A stretch of 64,000 bases of DNA from Nymphaea colorata (taxonomy: Eukaryota; Streptophyta; Magnoliopsida; Nymphaeales; Nymphaeaceae): the NCBI RefSeq assembly GCF_008831285.2, contig NC_045150.1, positions 15,247,362-15,311,361 on the forward strand, given 5' to 3'. Every line of letters begins with the position of its first letter. Within the stretch, counting starts at the first letter, position 1. Shown in pieces: positions 23,869 to 35,791 of the stretch. A program made the translations under genes and the position numbers. A model generated the notes under the pieces. That model was given only the letters and a program-made list of their open reading frames with translations. It searched no databases and was not told the origin of the DNA.

Positions 23869-25177
23869 CCTTTATCCAAGGTAAAGCTTTGTGAGCCAGT
23901 TTTAGCTACATAAGTCGCAATTGCTTGATTTATGTGATGAAAACTCAACGCTTGAACGGTGCTGTTTTTGGTGCTGAAATTGCGTCATCATGTTTACAAA
24001 TTAAGTGTGACGTCCTTATGATGACGGTAGCGATCGACGACTTCGGAATTAATACGATAAATCAAAGATTTATGGGGCCCACATGTCGATTCCGTGAGCA
24101 CATGGACCAATATATCTGCTGGAATCAGAATGATCAATCATTCAAGAAAAAAATTGTGATTTTTCTGCTGGATTCCACAACTTTTGCAAGTTGGTCGGGT
24201 TGGTGTCTTGTGATGCAGATGTTGACGGCAAACACCATGTTACTGCTGGCATTTGCTTCGCGCTCACGGATCCCATGCGTCTGATTTATATTTGAAATCA
24301 TAATTCAAATTTCAAATCATATTAAGGAAATTGAGAAATTGATTGGGTTTTATTTAGGGATGTTAACTGATAGGATTCAAATTGAATATACTTTTCACTA
24401 TATCCGATTCTTGAATATTCACTTACATGAATTTAAATTTAGATTTGAACTTGAGTAAAAAAAAATATGATCCGATGTTTAAAATTCACATCTGAACTGG
24501 AATCTGACTTTCAAACTGAATCCGAACCATATTACTATATGTTAAAAAACAACTTTCAAAATGTATGTACACTGGATATACGATATTTATTTAATATAAA
24601 ATAGATCTAAATAGAAAGTCAATCAAATGTTTACTTAAATTCTAATCCAAATCTAAATCCGATTGAATAATGTTCACTTGAACCCAAATCCATAATGCAA
24701 TATGATTTCTTAATTGCATGTTAATTTTTTTTTCGCGTTTGGTTTTTTGAAGCGGTTTCGTTGGATACCTGATTCGAATTCAAGAGAATTAATTGGTTAA
24801 GCTTTTTGCAAGAGAAATTGATGAGTAATTTTGGTCACAAGTTGGTACAGTTGTTTCCATATTTTTGTAGAGCAGGGAACTCGATCGCTTTTGTTGGCGT
24901 TTTGTTGCTATAGCAGAATGGTGTCATTGCCTGAAGGACTGTCCAATTTGTCAAGCTTGAAAATATCAATATCATCATGCCTCATAAAGTATCCTTCTAT
25001 AATAATCACGTCGTAAGATTTAGCCATTAATCATGCATGATAACATTGTCCAAAAATGTTACTTTCTTGCTTAATTTATAGAAAAATTTCTTACCACTGA
25101 TCGAAGATGCCAACAACAATTCAACACAATCGGCTTCTCCTCAAGAATCAGTTGCATCAATATGCACTTCAAGCAAA
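23869..25177. other. intergenic DNA with a GGATGTTAAC-type repeat
   Basis: A 119-codon plus frame (23925-24284) lies in GC-balanced sequence but shows no recognised family. From about 24355 (TTAGGGATGTTAAC) to 24700 the DNA is full of AATCCAAAT/GATTCAAAT words like the blocks near 6.1 and 27.3 kb. Confidence 0.35.
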
Positions 25178-25329
25178 AACATGCATAGAATATGAGTCAA
25201 TCATATACATGGAACTATTTTTAAGCAATTTTTTATGTATCCAAGATCAGACTAAACATGCATAGAATATGAGTCAATCATATACATGGAACTATTTTTA
25301 AGCAATTTTTTTTGTATCCAAGATCAGAA
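25178..25329. repeat. 76-bp tandem duplication
   Basis: Two nearly identical copies begin AAACATGCATAGAATATGAG (25178 and 25254) and end CCAAGATCAGA. They differ mainly by poly-T length, so the duplication is recent. Confidence 0.85.
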
Positions 25330-25367
25330 GTCTGTTCCTTTGAACACGTCAATAGCTATGTTCCGAG

Positions 25368-25560
25368 GGGCATAATGCAGCTGGTTAGGCTGGTGGACTG
25401 GTAAGAAATTAGTCATCAATTTGATTCATGTGGATGATATTCCTCTAGACTGCAATTGAAAGTAGTGTCATGTTTTAGTTAATGGTTATACCACTTGTCT
25501 ACCCATATCCAAAGCAGGCTTGAACTCTGAGAGAAGGGGGGAGGACTTCCAGCAACTCTG
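25368..25560 (+). mobile_element. tRNA-derived SINE-like unit
   Basis: ATGCAGCTGGTTAGGCTGG (near 25375) resembles a Pol III A box. About 35 bp downstream CATCAATTTGATTCATG resembles a B box (family GGTTCGANNCC). The arrangement, including GTGGACTGGTAAG between the boxes, is that of plant SINE heads. The tail and target duplication could not be fixed, so the right limit is approximate. Confidence 0.4.
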
Positions 25561-26654
25561 GATCACCCGAATAAATCAATAGCTGAGATGAACATATGTT
25601 CAGAAGTCAATCCAGCATGAGCTGAGTTGCCTACTAGTTTATTCTATGTTTTTTTTTTTTTTCAGAAACCGCTGACGCCTCTGCGAAGACCAGATAAGCG
25701 TTAAAAATCAAAGAATTAAGCTTGTAAGTTAGTCGATCACTAGTGATTAATAAAGATGATGAAGAAGAAGAAGCCGATATCAGTCAACAAGTTGGTGAAT
25801 AACACGTGGCAAGACAGGTTTTAAAAAGCATCTCACCTTTTTCATATGGGGACGTGTATTGTTGAGGCCACATGGACGGTTGAGTGTTTTTGTTTAGCAT
25901 TAGGTGGAAGGTTGCTTGAGAGACGAGTCATATATAGTTGGAGATGAGATATAAGGGCAATTAGAAATTATCTTTAGAGATATATTCTCCAAATATTCCC
26001 AACGAAATTCCCTCTTTTTCTGGATACTCCTATTAAGCCTTCACATTTCAATGCATCACTCATAATTTAGTTTTAAGTTACTTTTCACACTAACCAAATA
26101 ATAGACATAAAATATATAAAAGTGATCAAAAATATGAAAATTCAACGTTCAATGTTTATATTGAATTTTATGACCCCATCAGAGACTAAGGCCGTTATGT
26201 TTTAAAATCTTGTGAAATATAATTCATCCTTCCAACTTGTATGATTACTTTTGAATCCCATTAACTTTAAGATTTTGTTTTTGATCTAGTCCGACTGGGT
26301 TAATAGAAATTCATAATGCTTGAAATTAAGTCAGAAGACATTAAGAGGCAAAATAGAGTGATAGAATATATGTATATAGGGAGCTGATATTTTCCATCCA
26401 TCTGCAGTTTCGTCCAATCACACCATCCATCGAGCGGTTGAGATTGTGTTGTAAGAGGCCGGAGGATTTGTCCGTCCAATCATGGATGGTTATTTTTATT
26501 TTATGTCGTTAAAAACCATTAAAAAAATGCATTTTCAAGTATAAGCTACTTGGCCATGGTTTTGAATTATGGAATCCATATTTTTCGATGGTTTTTAAGA
26601 ACACAAAATAATTAGTCACCTACAAAGGTAACAATCCAATTTCAATATATATAG

Positions 26655-26662
<8 letters not shown>
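25561..26662. other. intergenic DNA, unrecognised
   Basis: No gene is seen. The sequence is plain AT-rich with short purine runs such as GATGAAGAAGAAGAAG near 25757. Confidence 0.3.

Positions 26663-26731
<69 letters not shown>
26663..26731. repeat. AT dinucleotide microsatellite, about 34 units
   Basis: This is an uninterrupted AT run of about 69 bp preceded by a short AC run. It is the longest simple repeat in the window. Confidence 0.95.
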
Positions 26732-26733
<2 letters not shown>

Positions 26734-27225
26734 AAAATGAATGGTAACTCTAATCTAAAAAAGAGGTTGCTGGAGGAGAGGTCCCCACCATTTTATTCAA
26801 AAGCAAAATAGTATCTTCAAGACAAAAATGGGATCCCAACAAAAACCAAGGATCTAATCAACACAGGCTATGCATGTGGAATGGATCTCATAATCCATTC
26901 TTTGTAACAACTCCATCCAATTTAACATGATGTACGGTTAGGAGAAAAATAAAGGCAAAAAAGTAATAGGTATTTTGGTTATCTAATAGTAATTTATAGA
27001 TTTTTTTTCCTTGTTTTTCTTTCAACAATTCATCCGCTTTAGATAGACGACCCTGGTTAAAAGGCTGAGTAACTTTAGATTACTAGTCATTGTGTGTGTG
27101 TGTATGTGTGTGTGTATACATAATCTTTCCCTTTTCTTTTTTCAGAATCTGCCACTAAGTAGGTACGAGTTGTCATCTACTCCTCGTTCTCATGTTTTTT
27201 TTTGTTGGGTGATCAAGTTTCACAT

Positions 27226-27570
27226 AGGGATGTCAACCGATTGGATATCCATTCAAATTGCTTTTAAAAAAATCGGATATGGAAAGAAATTTAACATCCG
27301 ATCAAGAAATCGGATCGGATTTGGATTTAATAATAACATTCGACCAGATTTCGATTTTGTTTTTAAATAAATATCCAATCGAATAATAAATATCTTAACA
27401 AGTATATCTGAAATCCAAATTGTAACTTGATATCCAAATCCAAACCATGAGCTGATATTTGAATCCAAATGGTAACCTGATATCCCAATCCGAAGCATGA
27501 GCTGATACCCAAAACTGAAGTGAGCTGGTATCTGACTCTGAACTTGTAACCTGATATCTCAATCCGAACT
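27226..27570. repeat. degenerate AATCCGAA/TGATATCC repeat block
   Basis: Begins with GGGATGTCAACCGATTGG, a terminus style of plant hAT elements, and continues with irregular units of roughly 60 bp (TGATATCCAAATCCAAACC, TGATATCCCAATCCGAAGC, TGATATCTCAATCCGAACT), often with GAGCTG nearby. It is related in style to the blocks near 6.1 and 24.4 kb. Confidence 0.45.
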
Positions 27571-27584
27571 GTGAGAGCTGGTTA

Positions 27585-28800
27585 AGGCTGCCATGAGCTG
27601 AGTCGAGCCCGAGCTCAACCAACTCAGCGTAACTATTATTTTGTTCAGCTAGAGCTCAAGTCGAGCTTCAAAAGTTAGCCCTAACTCAGATTCAGTTGAC
27701 AATGAAGGAACTCGAGCTCAACACGAGTCGAGCTAGTTTAACTTGTTTAGGTTCAACATAGGCATGATGTCTTTCTTCCATGCTACATTTTTTGGTGGAG
27801 ATAGTCCTGTAGGTGTGAGAGCTTTGGAGACCTCTGTAGAAAAATAGAAGAATAACAATGACAAAGAACGTTAAACAAAAAAAAAAATCAAATTGTGGAT
27901 TTTGTGCTCAGAGCCCTCAATGAAGCAAGTGAGCGATGGAGCAACAAAGCCCTAGAGCGAGGTACTCAGAGCCCTCACTCAGCTCAAGCAAAGAACCCAA
28001 GTTTGTGCAAGCAACGCTTCTTGGTTCTGAGCAGCTCAAGAGACAGTTCTGAGCAGAGAACCAAGGACACTCAAGCAGGAGCAAAATTAGAACCCTCACT
28101 GAAGCAAGAGGGTTTTTGAGAGCGTAGAAGCCTCGCTAATGATGAAGAAAGAAACAGATGAGAAGAAGAATGAACAAAAAGGGTGCGGAAGACTTACCTT
28201 TGGTTTCACCTGCCGCCGTCGGTCATTGAATCACCAGTGTCACCATGGGCGATAGATGTTATCATTTGCCATCACCGGAGGATAGAGGAAGCATCCGTCC
28301 AGGATGAAGGAGAAAGGGTGAGGAGAGATGAGAGGAAAAATGATAAGGAAAAGTTATGGCTGAGGATGAAGGGAGCGTGGGTGGAGAGAGAGAAAAAGAG
28401 ATGGAAAAATGAATGACATTGATAAGTGAAAAGAGTAATGATAGGGTGGTTGAGGATGAAGGAAGCGTGGGTGAAGAGAGACAAAAATGAAAATGCATGA
28501 AAAAACTTAATGATGATAGCAAAAAAAAAAAAGTAATGATGGCGTTGGAGAAAAAGAAAAACGAAAAACTAATGAAAAGTTTGTAAATGTTAACAAAGAA
28601 AACAAATAATAGAGTTGAGTCGAGTGGAGCGACTCGAACTCGGCTCTTTAATAAACTGCAGCTTATATTTTAGCTCGAGCTCGTATAAAAAAAGAGTCAA
28701 GTTAGAGGTGGGTTTACTCGAGCGAGTTCAAGTTGGCTCGACTTGTTGTGCAGCTGTAGAAGTGGGTTTACACGAGCGAGTTCTCAATTTATTGCAGCAT
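27585..28800. mobile_element. GAGCTCG-rich non-autonomous element with internal insert
   Basis: The left side is dense in GAGTCGAGC/GAGCTCAA words and the right side (28612-28790) in the inverse set (GAGTTGAGTCGAGTGGAGC, AGAGGTGGGTTTACTCGAGC). This looks like the ends of a non-autonomous hAT-type element. The interior (27890-28540) has mixed composition with repeated AGAGCCCTCA words and purine-rich GAGAGAGAAA tracts, and no recognised protein. Limits are approximate. Confidence 0.4.
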
Positions 28801-30460
28801 TAAAGCTGATATCTATGCCCTTATATTTTGAAGTTGCAACCTACCACATTGGAAAGATGTTTTGAGTACAAGGTCAGTCAACTCCATCATAATATGATGA
28901 AAATATAAATTTTTATAAAGAGAAGCCCGACTAGTTGCTAATTACTTTCATGGAGTTATGAATAAAAATGACCATATAGTTGCCATATACACCATTTGAC
29001 TTAAAATATCTACAACTACATTAGACAAAATAATTTTAATCAATTAATTAATTAATATTGTGTTTAATTGAATGTTTATATATAATCTCCAAATATTATA
29101 ATTAAGACATCAACTAAGCAAGATATCTTAAATAATATATTTATTTATTATAATAATAAAAAAAACTTCAATTAAGAAAATTTAACAAAATTGGCATTTT
29201 CAAAAATATGAAAATTAATATCAAATAAATATACTTAATATGAAAAAATAGCAGAACTCTTAAAAAAGGTTTTGTTTATCTATTTATCAATTACTTATTT
29301 AATCGATCAAGTACCATACAACTTGTCTAAACATATTGTTTATTTGATATATAACACATAATTCACCAATTTAAAAACAAAAACCTTTAACTAATAGGAA
29401 AAACAGATTGATTGAATATTTGAGTCATTAAATGATGATGGTGTGGAGCGAATGAAGGTTTGACATCATTGAACACTCTTTATACATATAGAAAACAAAT
29501 TATTTTAATTAACTCAATGAATTGAGAAAATTTCCTTAAACAATGCATTTTGTAAATGTGAACTAATATGGGTCACTTAATTTGATAATTACTAATAAGT
29601 GATCATCATAAAAAAGATTTTCTACTAAACCAAAACTTATTGTTATTTAAAAATATAAAAATCATAGTTCAATATGATTTTCATGTTTGGCTATTGCTTG
29701 TTGACCTTTCTAGTCCAGCCCTTCTCTGATTTATTTTAGAAGTTTTAAGTTTTTTCATGAAGTGTCTCGTTAGAGTGCCGGTCAAAGTCTAAGTCAATCA
29801 AAGCCGCTAGTTTGCCAAACAGAGGGAGGGTTGGTTCTCTCTTTCAGGAAGGTCAGTCTCACTACAAGCAAAAGCTCTCACTGCACAGGATGAAGAGGAC
29901 ATTCTACCGATCAGGCTTTTGGGGAGGAGGGGTCGAGAGCTAATGACTCAACTGGGCAGGTTTGGCTTTCTTTGTATCTATAGCTAGGGACATTGGGGTG
30001 GGGGGGGTTTGCACATTTAGAATGTCCACATTACCAAGTCTTCCGTGTAAGCTGGGATACCCCGTCGATGAACTTTGCATTCTGCCATCACAGTTAACAT
30101 GGAAAAAGATTGAAAGTCATATGAATAATTTATTTATTGAAGAAACTAGTTTAATAATTAATCAGACATATCATGTTTGTACAAACATGAAACCTCATAA
30201 AAATTTTATTCAATTGATAAACTAGTTGCTATAGATAAGTATATAGAAAAAGAGACTTGATCAGGGAAAGTATTTGAAAGTAACTTCAAATTTCTATATC
30301 GAGAATTAAACCCAAATTTTATTAAACTATTTTATACAATTACAACTATCTAGTTAAACTATCTTATGCAATCAATGAATGCATCAAAGAATGTTCTTTG
30401 TAGTAGCTTAGCCACCGTGAGAAGGAGTCCGAGTCAAATTCACTAAAAAAAACATGACTT
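28801..30460. other. AT-rich intergenic DNA
   Basis: Very AT-rich with no recognised gene. An isolated CACTACAAGCAAA at about 29860 resembles a CACTA start but has no partner. Confidence 0.35.
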
Positions 30461-30469
30461 GTTGCTAAA

Positions 30470-30790
30470 CAAATTGAGCTCGAGTTGAAACGTTAAACGA
30501 GTCAAGTTTGAGTTATAAGAACTCGACTCAATTAGGCTTGCTTGTTTCGAGTTCTAATTAAACCAATGTTGTCAAAATGGTTTTTTAAATCAAATCAAAA
30601 AGTTAAATGATTAGAGAATTAGTAAATCAAATTGGAATAAGAAGTAAAACTGGATACGAGGCCAAGGGCTCATCGAGCTTTCTGCATGTCGAGCCTAGGC
30701 CTTGAAAATGCGCTTGGGCCAAATGGGCATTACAACAAACCCGGCAGCACTTGGGCTCGTGCCTGGGTTGACATTTGGCTGAGTCTGATT
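30470..30790. repeat. GAGCTCGAG-type element fragments
   Basis: GAGCTCGAGTTGAAACG and AACTCGACTCAATTAGGC occur near 30476-30540, followed by GC-richer GGCTCATCGAGC and GGGCTCGTGCCTGGG at 30660-30780. The style matches the ends of the element at 27585-28800. The second block could also be the eroded left end of the hAT copy at 33.1 kb. Confidence 0.35.
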
Positions 30791-33119
30791 TCATTATTTT
30801 TATTAATTTTAAATGTAATTATACATATATGCACATAATATAAATATTTAAATTTTTTGTACTAAATTCGAAGCACACCTAATTGAAATCGTTTGTAAAT
30901 TGTAATGGTTAAAAATGTATTTTGATTAAAAAAATAAAATTTGAAAAGTAGTAAGAAATCAAACATATATTAAAAAAATTTAAAAATGATATAAAAGCTT
31001 TATCATATTGAAAAAAAAAACCACTAAAGAAGCTTCCCACCCATTCCCCTTTGGATTCCCCTTTGGATGTAAAAAAGTTTTTCTTTCTATTGGTGGTTTT
31101 ATATACGTTAGTAGAGATTATAGGTTGTTTCTCTCTCGTTTCTTCATCAAGACACTTCTTCCCTAACACCACCCAACAGAAGTTACATTAGAGGGAGAAA
31201 AATTGGGCGACAGATGAAAGAGAAGGATAACAATGGTAAGAGTGACACTTCTCTCTCTCTCTCTCTCTCTTCATTCTTTGTGTTCCTTGTTTAGTTGTTT
31301 TTTTCTTTTTGCTCTTTGTTTTGTTCTTGGGTTGATGTTTGTGTTCCCTATTTCTCTTTTCGTTTCATTGGCATGTATGCACATATCTGCACGTCTTCTT
31401 TGTGCTAGAATCACACTGATGAGCTGCAGATGTCCTTGGTTGCACTTCGTAGCATTTCACTTCAACCATGGTGCCAACGAATGGGACACTACAGACCAAT
31501 GGGCGGATGGTAGCATGGAATGACATTGATATCATAGTGTAGTATTTTGTCATTCCTCGTTTATTTATTTTCTACAGAATCTTCTTCCTCTTTTTTTGAA
31601 AGGGTAGTTCAAAAGCTCTTGAGCTCCCTTGCCTCCATTTTTTTCTTATTTTTTGCCTTCTATCAGCCATATTGGGTGGTATCGAGAGTTTTTGGTGCAT
31701 CCACGGAGGTTTCCATGGCATGCCTGACTGGTTTTGAAGGAACAAGCTGTGACAGAGCCTCCAGCCGGTTGTGGTCTTGGCATTCTATCACCCTGCGCAG
31801 CTCTTACTGCGTCAACAACCAGCGACTGATTTCGAAGTGGCCAGCTCTGTTAGAGTTTCCACGTTTCTAATCTGCCTATATTTTGCATTTCCAGAAGGCG
31901 ATTCTTGTTCTTAACGTACCTTTTGTCAAGAAAACACCACTTACGTGCTTTTTTGCATAATTCTCTTTTTGCCTCCCAAACACCCATGTTTTGTTGAAGC
32001 ATTGCATGACCTTCTTTCGTAAATCTTCACCACGGCTAAGGTAATGGGAGCACTCTGCAGAGAAAACTCTCGTTTCTGGCATCTAGTATTGAGTTGGAGA
32101 GATCAGTTGTTTGTGGACTGGTTCACAATGCCTATATTCATTGACGACAAGGGTTCTAAGGTTTGATGCATCTCTCCTTTATCATCCTTCCATTCTTCTT
32201 GGCTCTTTTGAGGCCTAATTCAATTGCTTGTTATTTCTATGAGAAGCTAAAGAGGTGGGCTGAAACCTTCAATCATTGGAACCTATGTTTTTGAAAAACT
32301 TTATGGTTTTACATATATACACACACCTATGTTTTTTCAATCTACTTTGCACCTGCACCTATCTACATGACATGAGATAGAGGTTTCCATTGGTTGGTCT
32401 TTGCGTGCAGTCTCTGTGGCTGGGAGATGAGGGTTGGTTTGTGGGTTTTTGTTTACAAGAAAGTTTCATTCTAGTATGCTAGTTAGTGGTCTCTTTTTCG
32501 TAGGAATTATTTTCTTGTCCTTTTTCTCTTGTTATTGCTTAATTGTGTCTATTTTCATCATGTAGAGGTACGGTGGCAGTATGTTAGTGGATAGTGTAAA
32601 CCTGCCCACTCTATTAGGATATTCTTTTTTGCAACATGATAACCCTATAATATTACTATAGTGTTACCCAACATAGATTTGATATTCAGGGTCAACAACA
32701 TAAGAAAGGCTGTGCAACGAAGGCCTAAGAGTTTGTCAAGGCTGCAAATGCAATGTTGTTTCAAACCCTTTTGTTGTTGGATCTTCTATGTAGCAAAGCT
32801 GCATTTATTTCATGTTTAACCATACAAACAATTAGATTACTTGCATGTGTATGTTATTTCTTTAGAAATATTAGATATTCAACAATTTTACCATTGGTAA
32901 TTCATGTTAGAAAGCATTAACCTTGCTAACCAAGAGTTAGGAGAAGATACTCATCAAACTCCTCAATTGGTAAAATACTTTATTTAATTTTTTTTTAGAT
33001 TTATCATTAATTATTCATTTACTTATCTCTATTTTTTATAAATGCAACAACTGAATTCTACAACATCTAGTGTCAATGCTTCTAGTTTGGTTTCTACTCA
33101 CAATGTAAAAACTGACATG
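30791..33119. other. intergenic DNA, no gene recognised
   Basis: Composition is more balanced at 31180-32160, with a CT microsatellite at about 31248-31270 and several frames of 60-107 codons on the plus strand (31233-31523, 31547-31870). None shows a known motif. It may be the 5' part of the hAT element that follows. Confidence 0.3.
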
Positions 33120-34940
33120 CTTCTTACAAAAGCGAAGAGTTTAGCAAGACAATAAATAAAACTTGTATTCATGGTGTTGTTTGTCAACACTATAAAGTAT
33201 TTATGGATTGCAATAGTAAGATAAGCACCACACGTTTAAAGAACCATTTAATGGCATGCCCAAAAATGCTTAACTTAGAATTAGACCAACAATGTATTGT
33301 CATTGGTAAACAGACTAATGATGAAAAATATATTATTGGTACTTTGAAGTTTGATTCAGATAAAAGCCAACTTGATTTAGCTAATATGATTATTCTTCAT
33401 GAATATCTATTTTGTATAGTTAGTCACTCAGGCTTTCAAAAGCTTATTGAAGCATTATAAACACAGTTCAAGTTATTGTCACGTAACACTGTCAGATCAG
33501 ATTGTATACACATTTATGAAGATAAAATGACAAAATTATGTAATATTTAAAAAAGACTAATGAGATGATTAGCCTCACATCTGACATATGGACTTCATCT
33601 TGTCAGAAATGTGGTTATATGTTTGACTGCACATTATATTGATAATAATTGAGAAATGCAAAAGAAAGTTCTCAACTTTGTTATAGTTAAAGCACCTCAT
33701 ATAAGAAAAACTTGCATTAGTCATCAAGATTGTTTATTAGTTATTTTCAATTACATTAGATAATTGTTTGACAAGTGACATCATGGTTACAAAATTGTTA
33801 AAGTGGTTGCTTAAAAAGAATGCACTTGTTTGTAATGGTTTTCAAATTAGAAATGTTGCTCATATTCTCAATTTTGTTGTGTAAGATAGTGTCAAAGAAA
33901 TAAGTGACATGATTGATAAGAGAAAACATTAAATATATCAAGGCATTTTCAGCTCGATGTGAAATTTTTGATCGAGCAGTGCACCGTATCAAAGTTACTT
34001 GTGAAAAAAAATTATGTCTTGATGTTCCAACTAGATGGAACTCAACATTTATTATGCTTGATGTAGCATTATGATATAAAAAAGCTTTTGATCGTTTTTA
34101 AGAACTTGATTGTCGTTATCATTTGACACTTACTAAAGACGAGTGGAAGAAGGCTGCTATTATTCAAAACAGTTTAAAAATATTTTATAATACCACCAAT
34201 GTCATTTCTGTAGTAAAGTCTCTCTAATATATTCTTTCAAGAGTTTTGTAAGATAAAAATAGAAATTGAAAAAATGTGTTTAAGTTCAGATATTTGCCTT
34301 CCAAATATGGCAATGAGGATGAAAACAAAGTTTGGCAAGTATTGAGATATATACAATTAATTTTAGCAATTGCAATGGTTTTTAGTCCTCATTATAAGAT
34401 GAAAATATTTGAGTAATATTATATGCAATTTTATAAAAATGAAGCATATGAGCATGTCTATATTATTAAGAACTACTTTTGTGATCATTGGGATGAGTAT
34501 AAAGTTATTTATGCATCGAAGACCCTTTCTGCTAGTTATATTGTTGATGTTGAGAATGATAGTGATGCATCTAACTTTACTTCGATTGAGTTTTCTTCTC
34601 ACAAGAAGCTCATAACAAGTGCACTAAATGACTTTCTTGAAGAATCATCAGAGAGGCAACTTACAAAATCAGATTTGGAATTGTATTTGGAAAAGCTTAT
34701 TTATCCAGAAAACAATTCAATGGATATGTTGACATGGTGGAAGGTCAATGCACCTAAATACTCAATGTTATCTAAAATGGGATGTCATATTATGGCTATT
34801 TTTATATTAACTATTACATCATAGTCAATATTTAGCACAGGTGGACGTATTCTTGATTTATATAGAAGTAAATCACATACAAAGACCATAGAAGCTTTTA
34901 TTTGTGAACAAGATTGGTTGCGAGATCAGGCTGAAAGGTA
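33120..34940 (+). pseudogene. hAT transposase of the Ac/RICESLEEPER-like type, decayed
   Basis: Plus-strand blocks in order: a BED-finger remnant ending RLKNHLMACPKML (33203-33280), FDSDKSQLDLANMIILHE with SHSGFQKLIEAL, SRNTVRSDCIHIYED, a DUF4413/RNase H-like middle in broken frames, then an intact 133-codon stretch at 34423-34824. That stretch contains SDLELYLEKLIYPE and the dimerisation core WWKVNAPKYSMLSKMG. After one stop the core continues as IFSTGGRILDLYRSKS and IEALICEQDWLRDQAER. The canonical dimerisation motif is therefore complete apart from the stop at 34822-34824. It is unrelated in detail to the minus-strand hAT at 10.5-12.7 kb. Inactive. Confidence 0.8.
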
Positions 34941-35748
34941 TTTTGTCACCGTTGTATTTTCAATTGTTTTTAAACTAACAAGTTATTTACCTTTACAACA
35001 GTAACGCTGCTTCAAAAATGTAAGAAACGTAAGACAACTCTTCTCATTTAACAAAGAAGCATCTAGTTGATAACATAGCACCCTCTGTTCATGAACAATT
35101 AATACAAATGATTAAGTTTGATGTACAAAGTGATAGTACCAACCAAAAGAACAACTACTTATACATGAATAGGCTTCTTTGGATAACCAACTAAAGTGAC
35201 GTAGTAAAAATATTACCACAGAAATTTTCAACCAGCGGTGCTAGCAATAGTTGTCATGAACTCTTGGAAGATACATGAACAACATCTTGAGTATTACATG
35301 GCTAATTGCAACATTTTATAGTCAAGTGCTTGACAAAAAAAAACTACAACAACCAGCATATTTTCTGAGCTAAATCTCAAAACAAATAAAAGAATGTAGA
35401 GGCCCACGCGTGCATAGAGCTTCTTTCATGACAAAGATGCATGGAAGCATATCAACATGCTCATATTAATGTATTCTAATCACAACATAGCTTAGATTAG
35501 TAAAGGTAGTCACAAAATTTCTGGAAATTCTCTTCAAGTACATTATAATATCTGTAAGCCAACAAAGTACACTTATTTTGTGAAATGAAAATAAACAAGT
35601 AAACAAATATATAAACCTAATAGCATCATATAATTCATAGAACAAAAGGAAGTTTTCAATAGTAAACACACATGGCTTGTAGGAACTCATATAAGTTGAA
35701 AAACACAAAGTTCTCAGGCACGCAAGGACATGTATATAAACACACAGA

Positions 35749-35791
<43 letters not shown>

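Noticed and set aside
23925-24284. 119-codon plus-strand gene
   Set aside because: A TVAIDDF-like string recalled terpene synthase, but no other motif of that family is present.
29855-29880. CACTACAAGCAAA as a CACTA terminus
   Set aside because: No subterminal repeats and no opposite terminus nearby.
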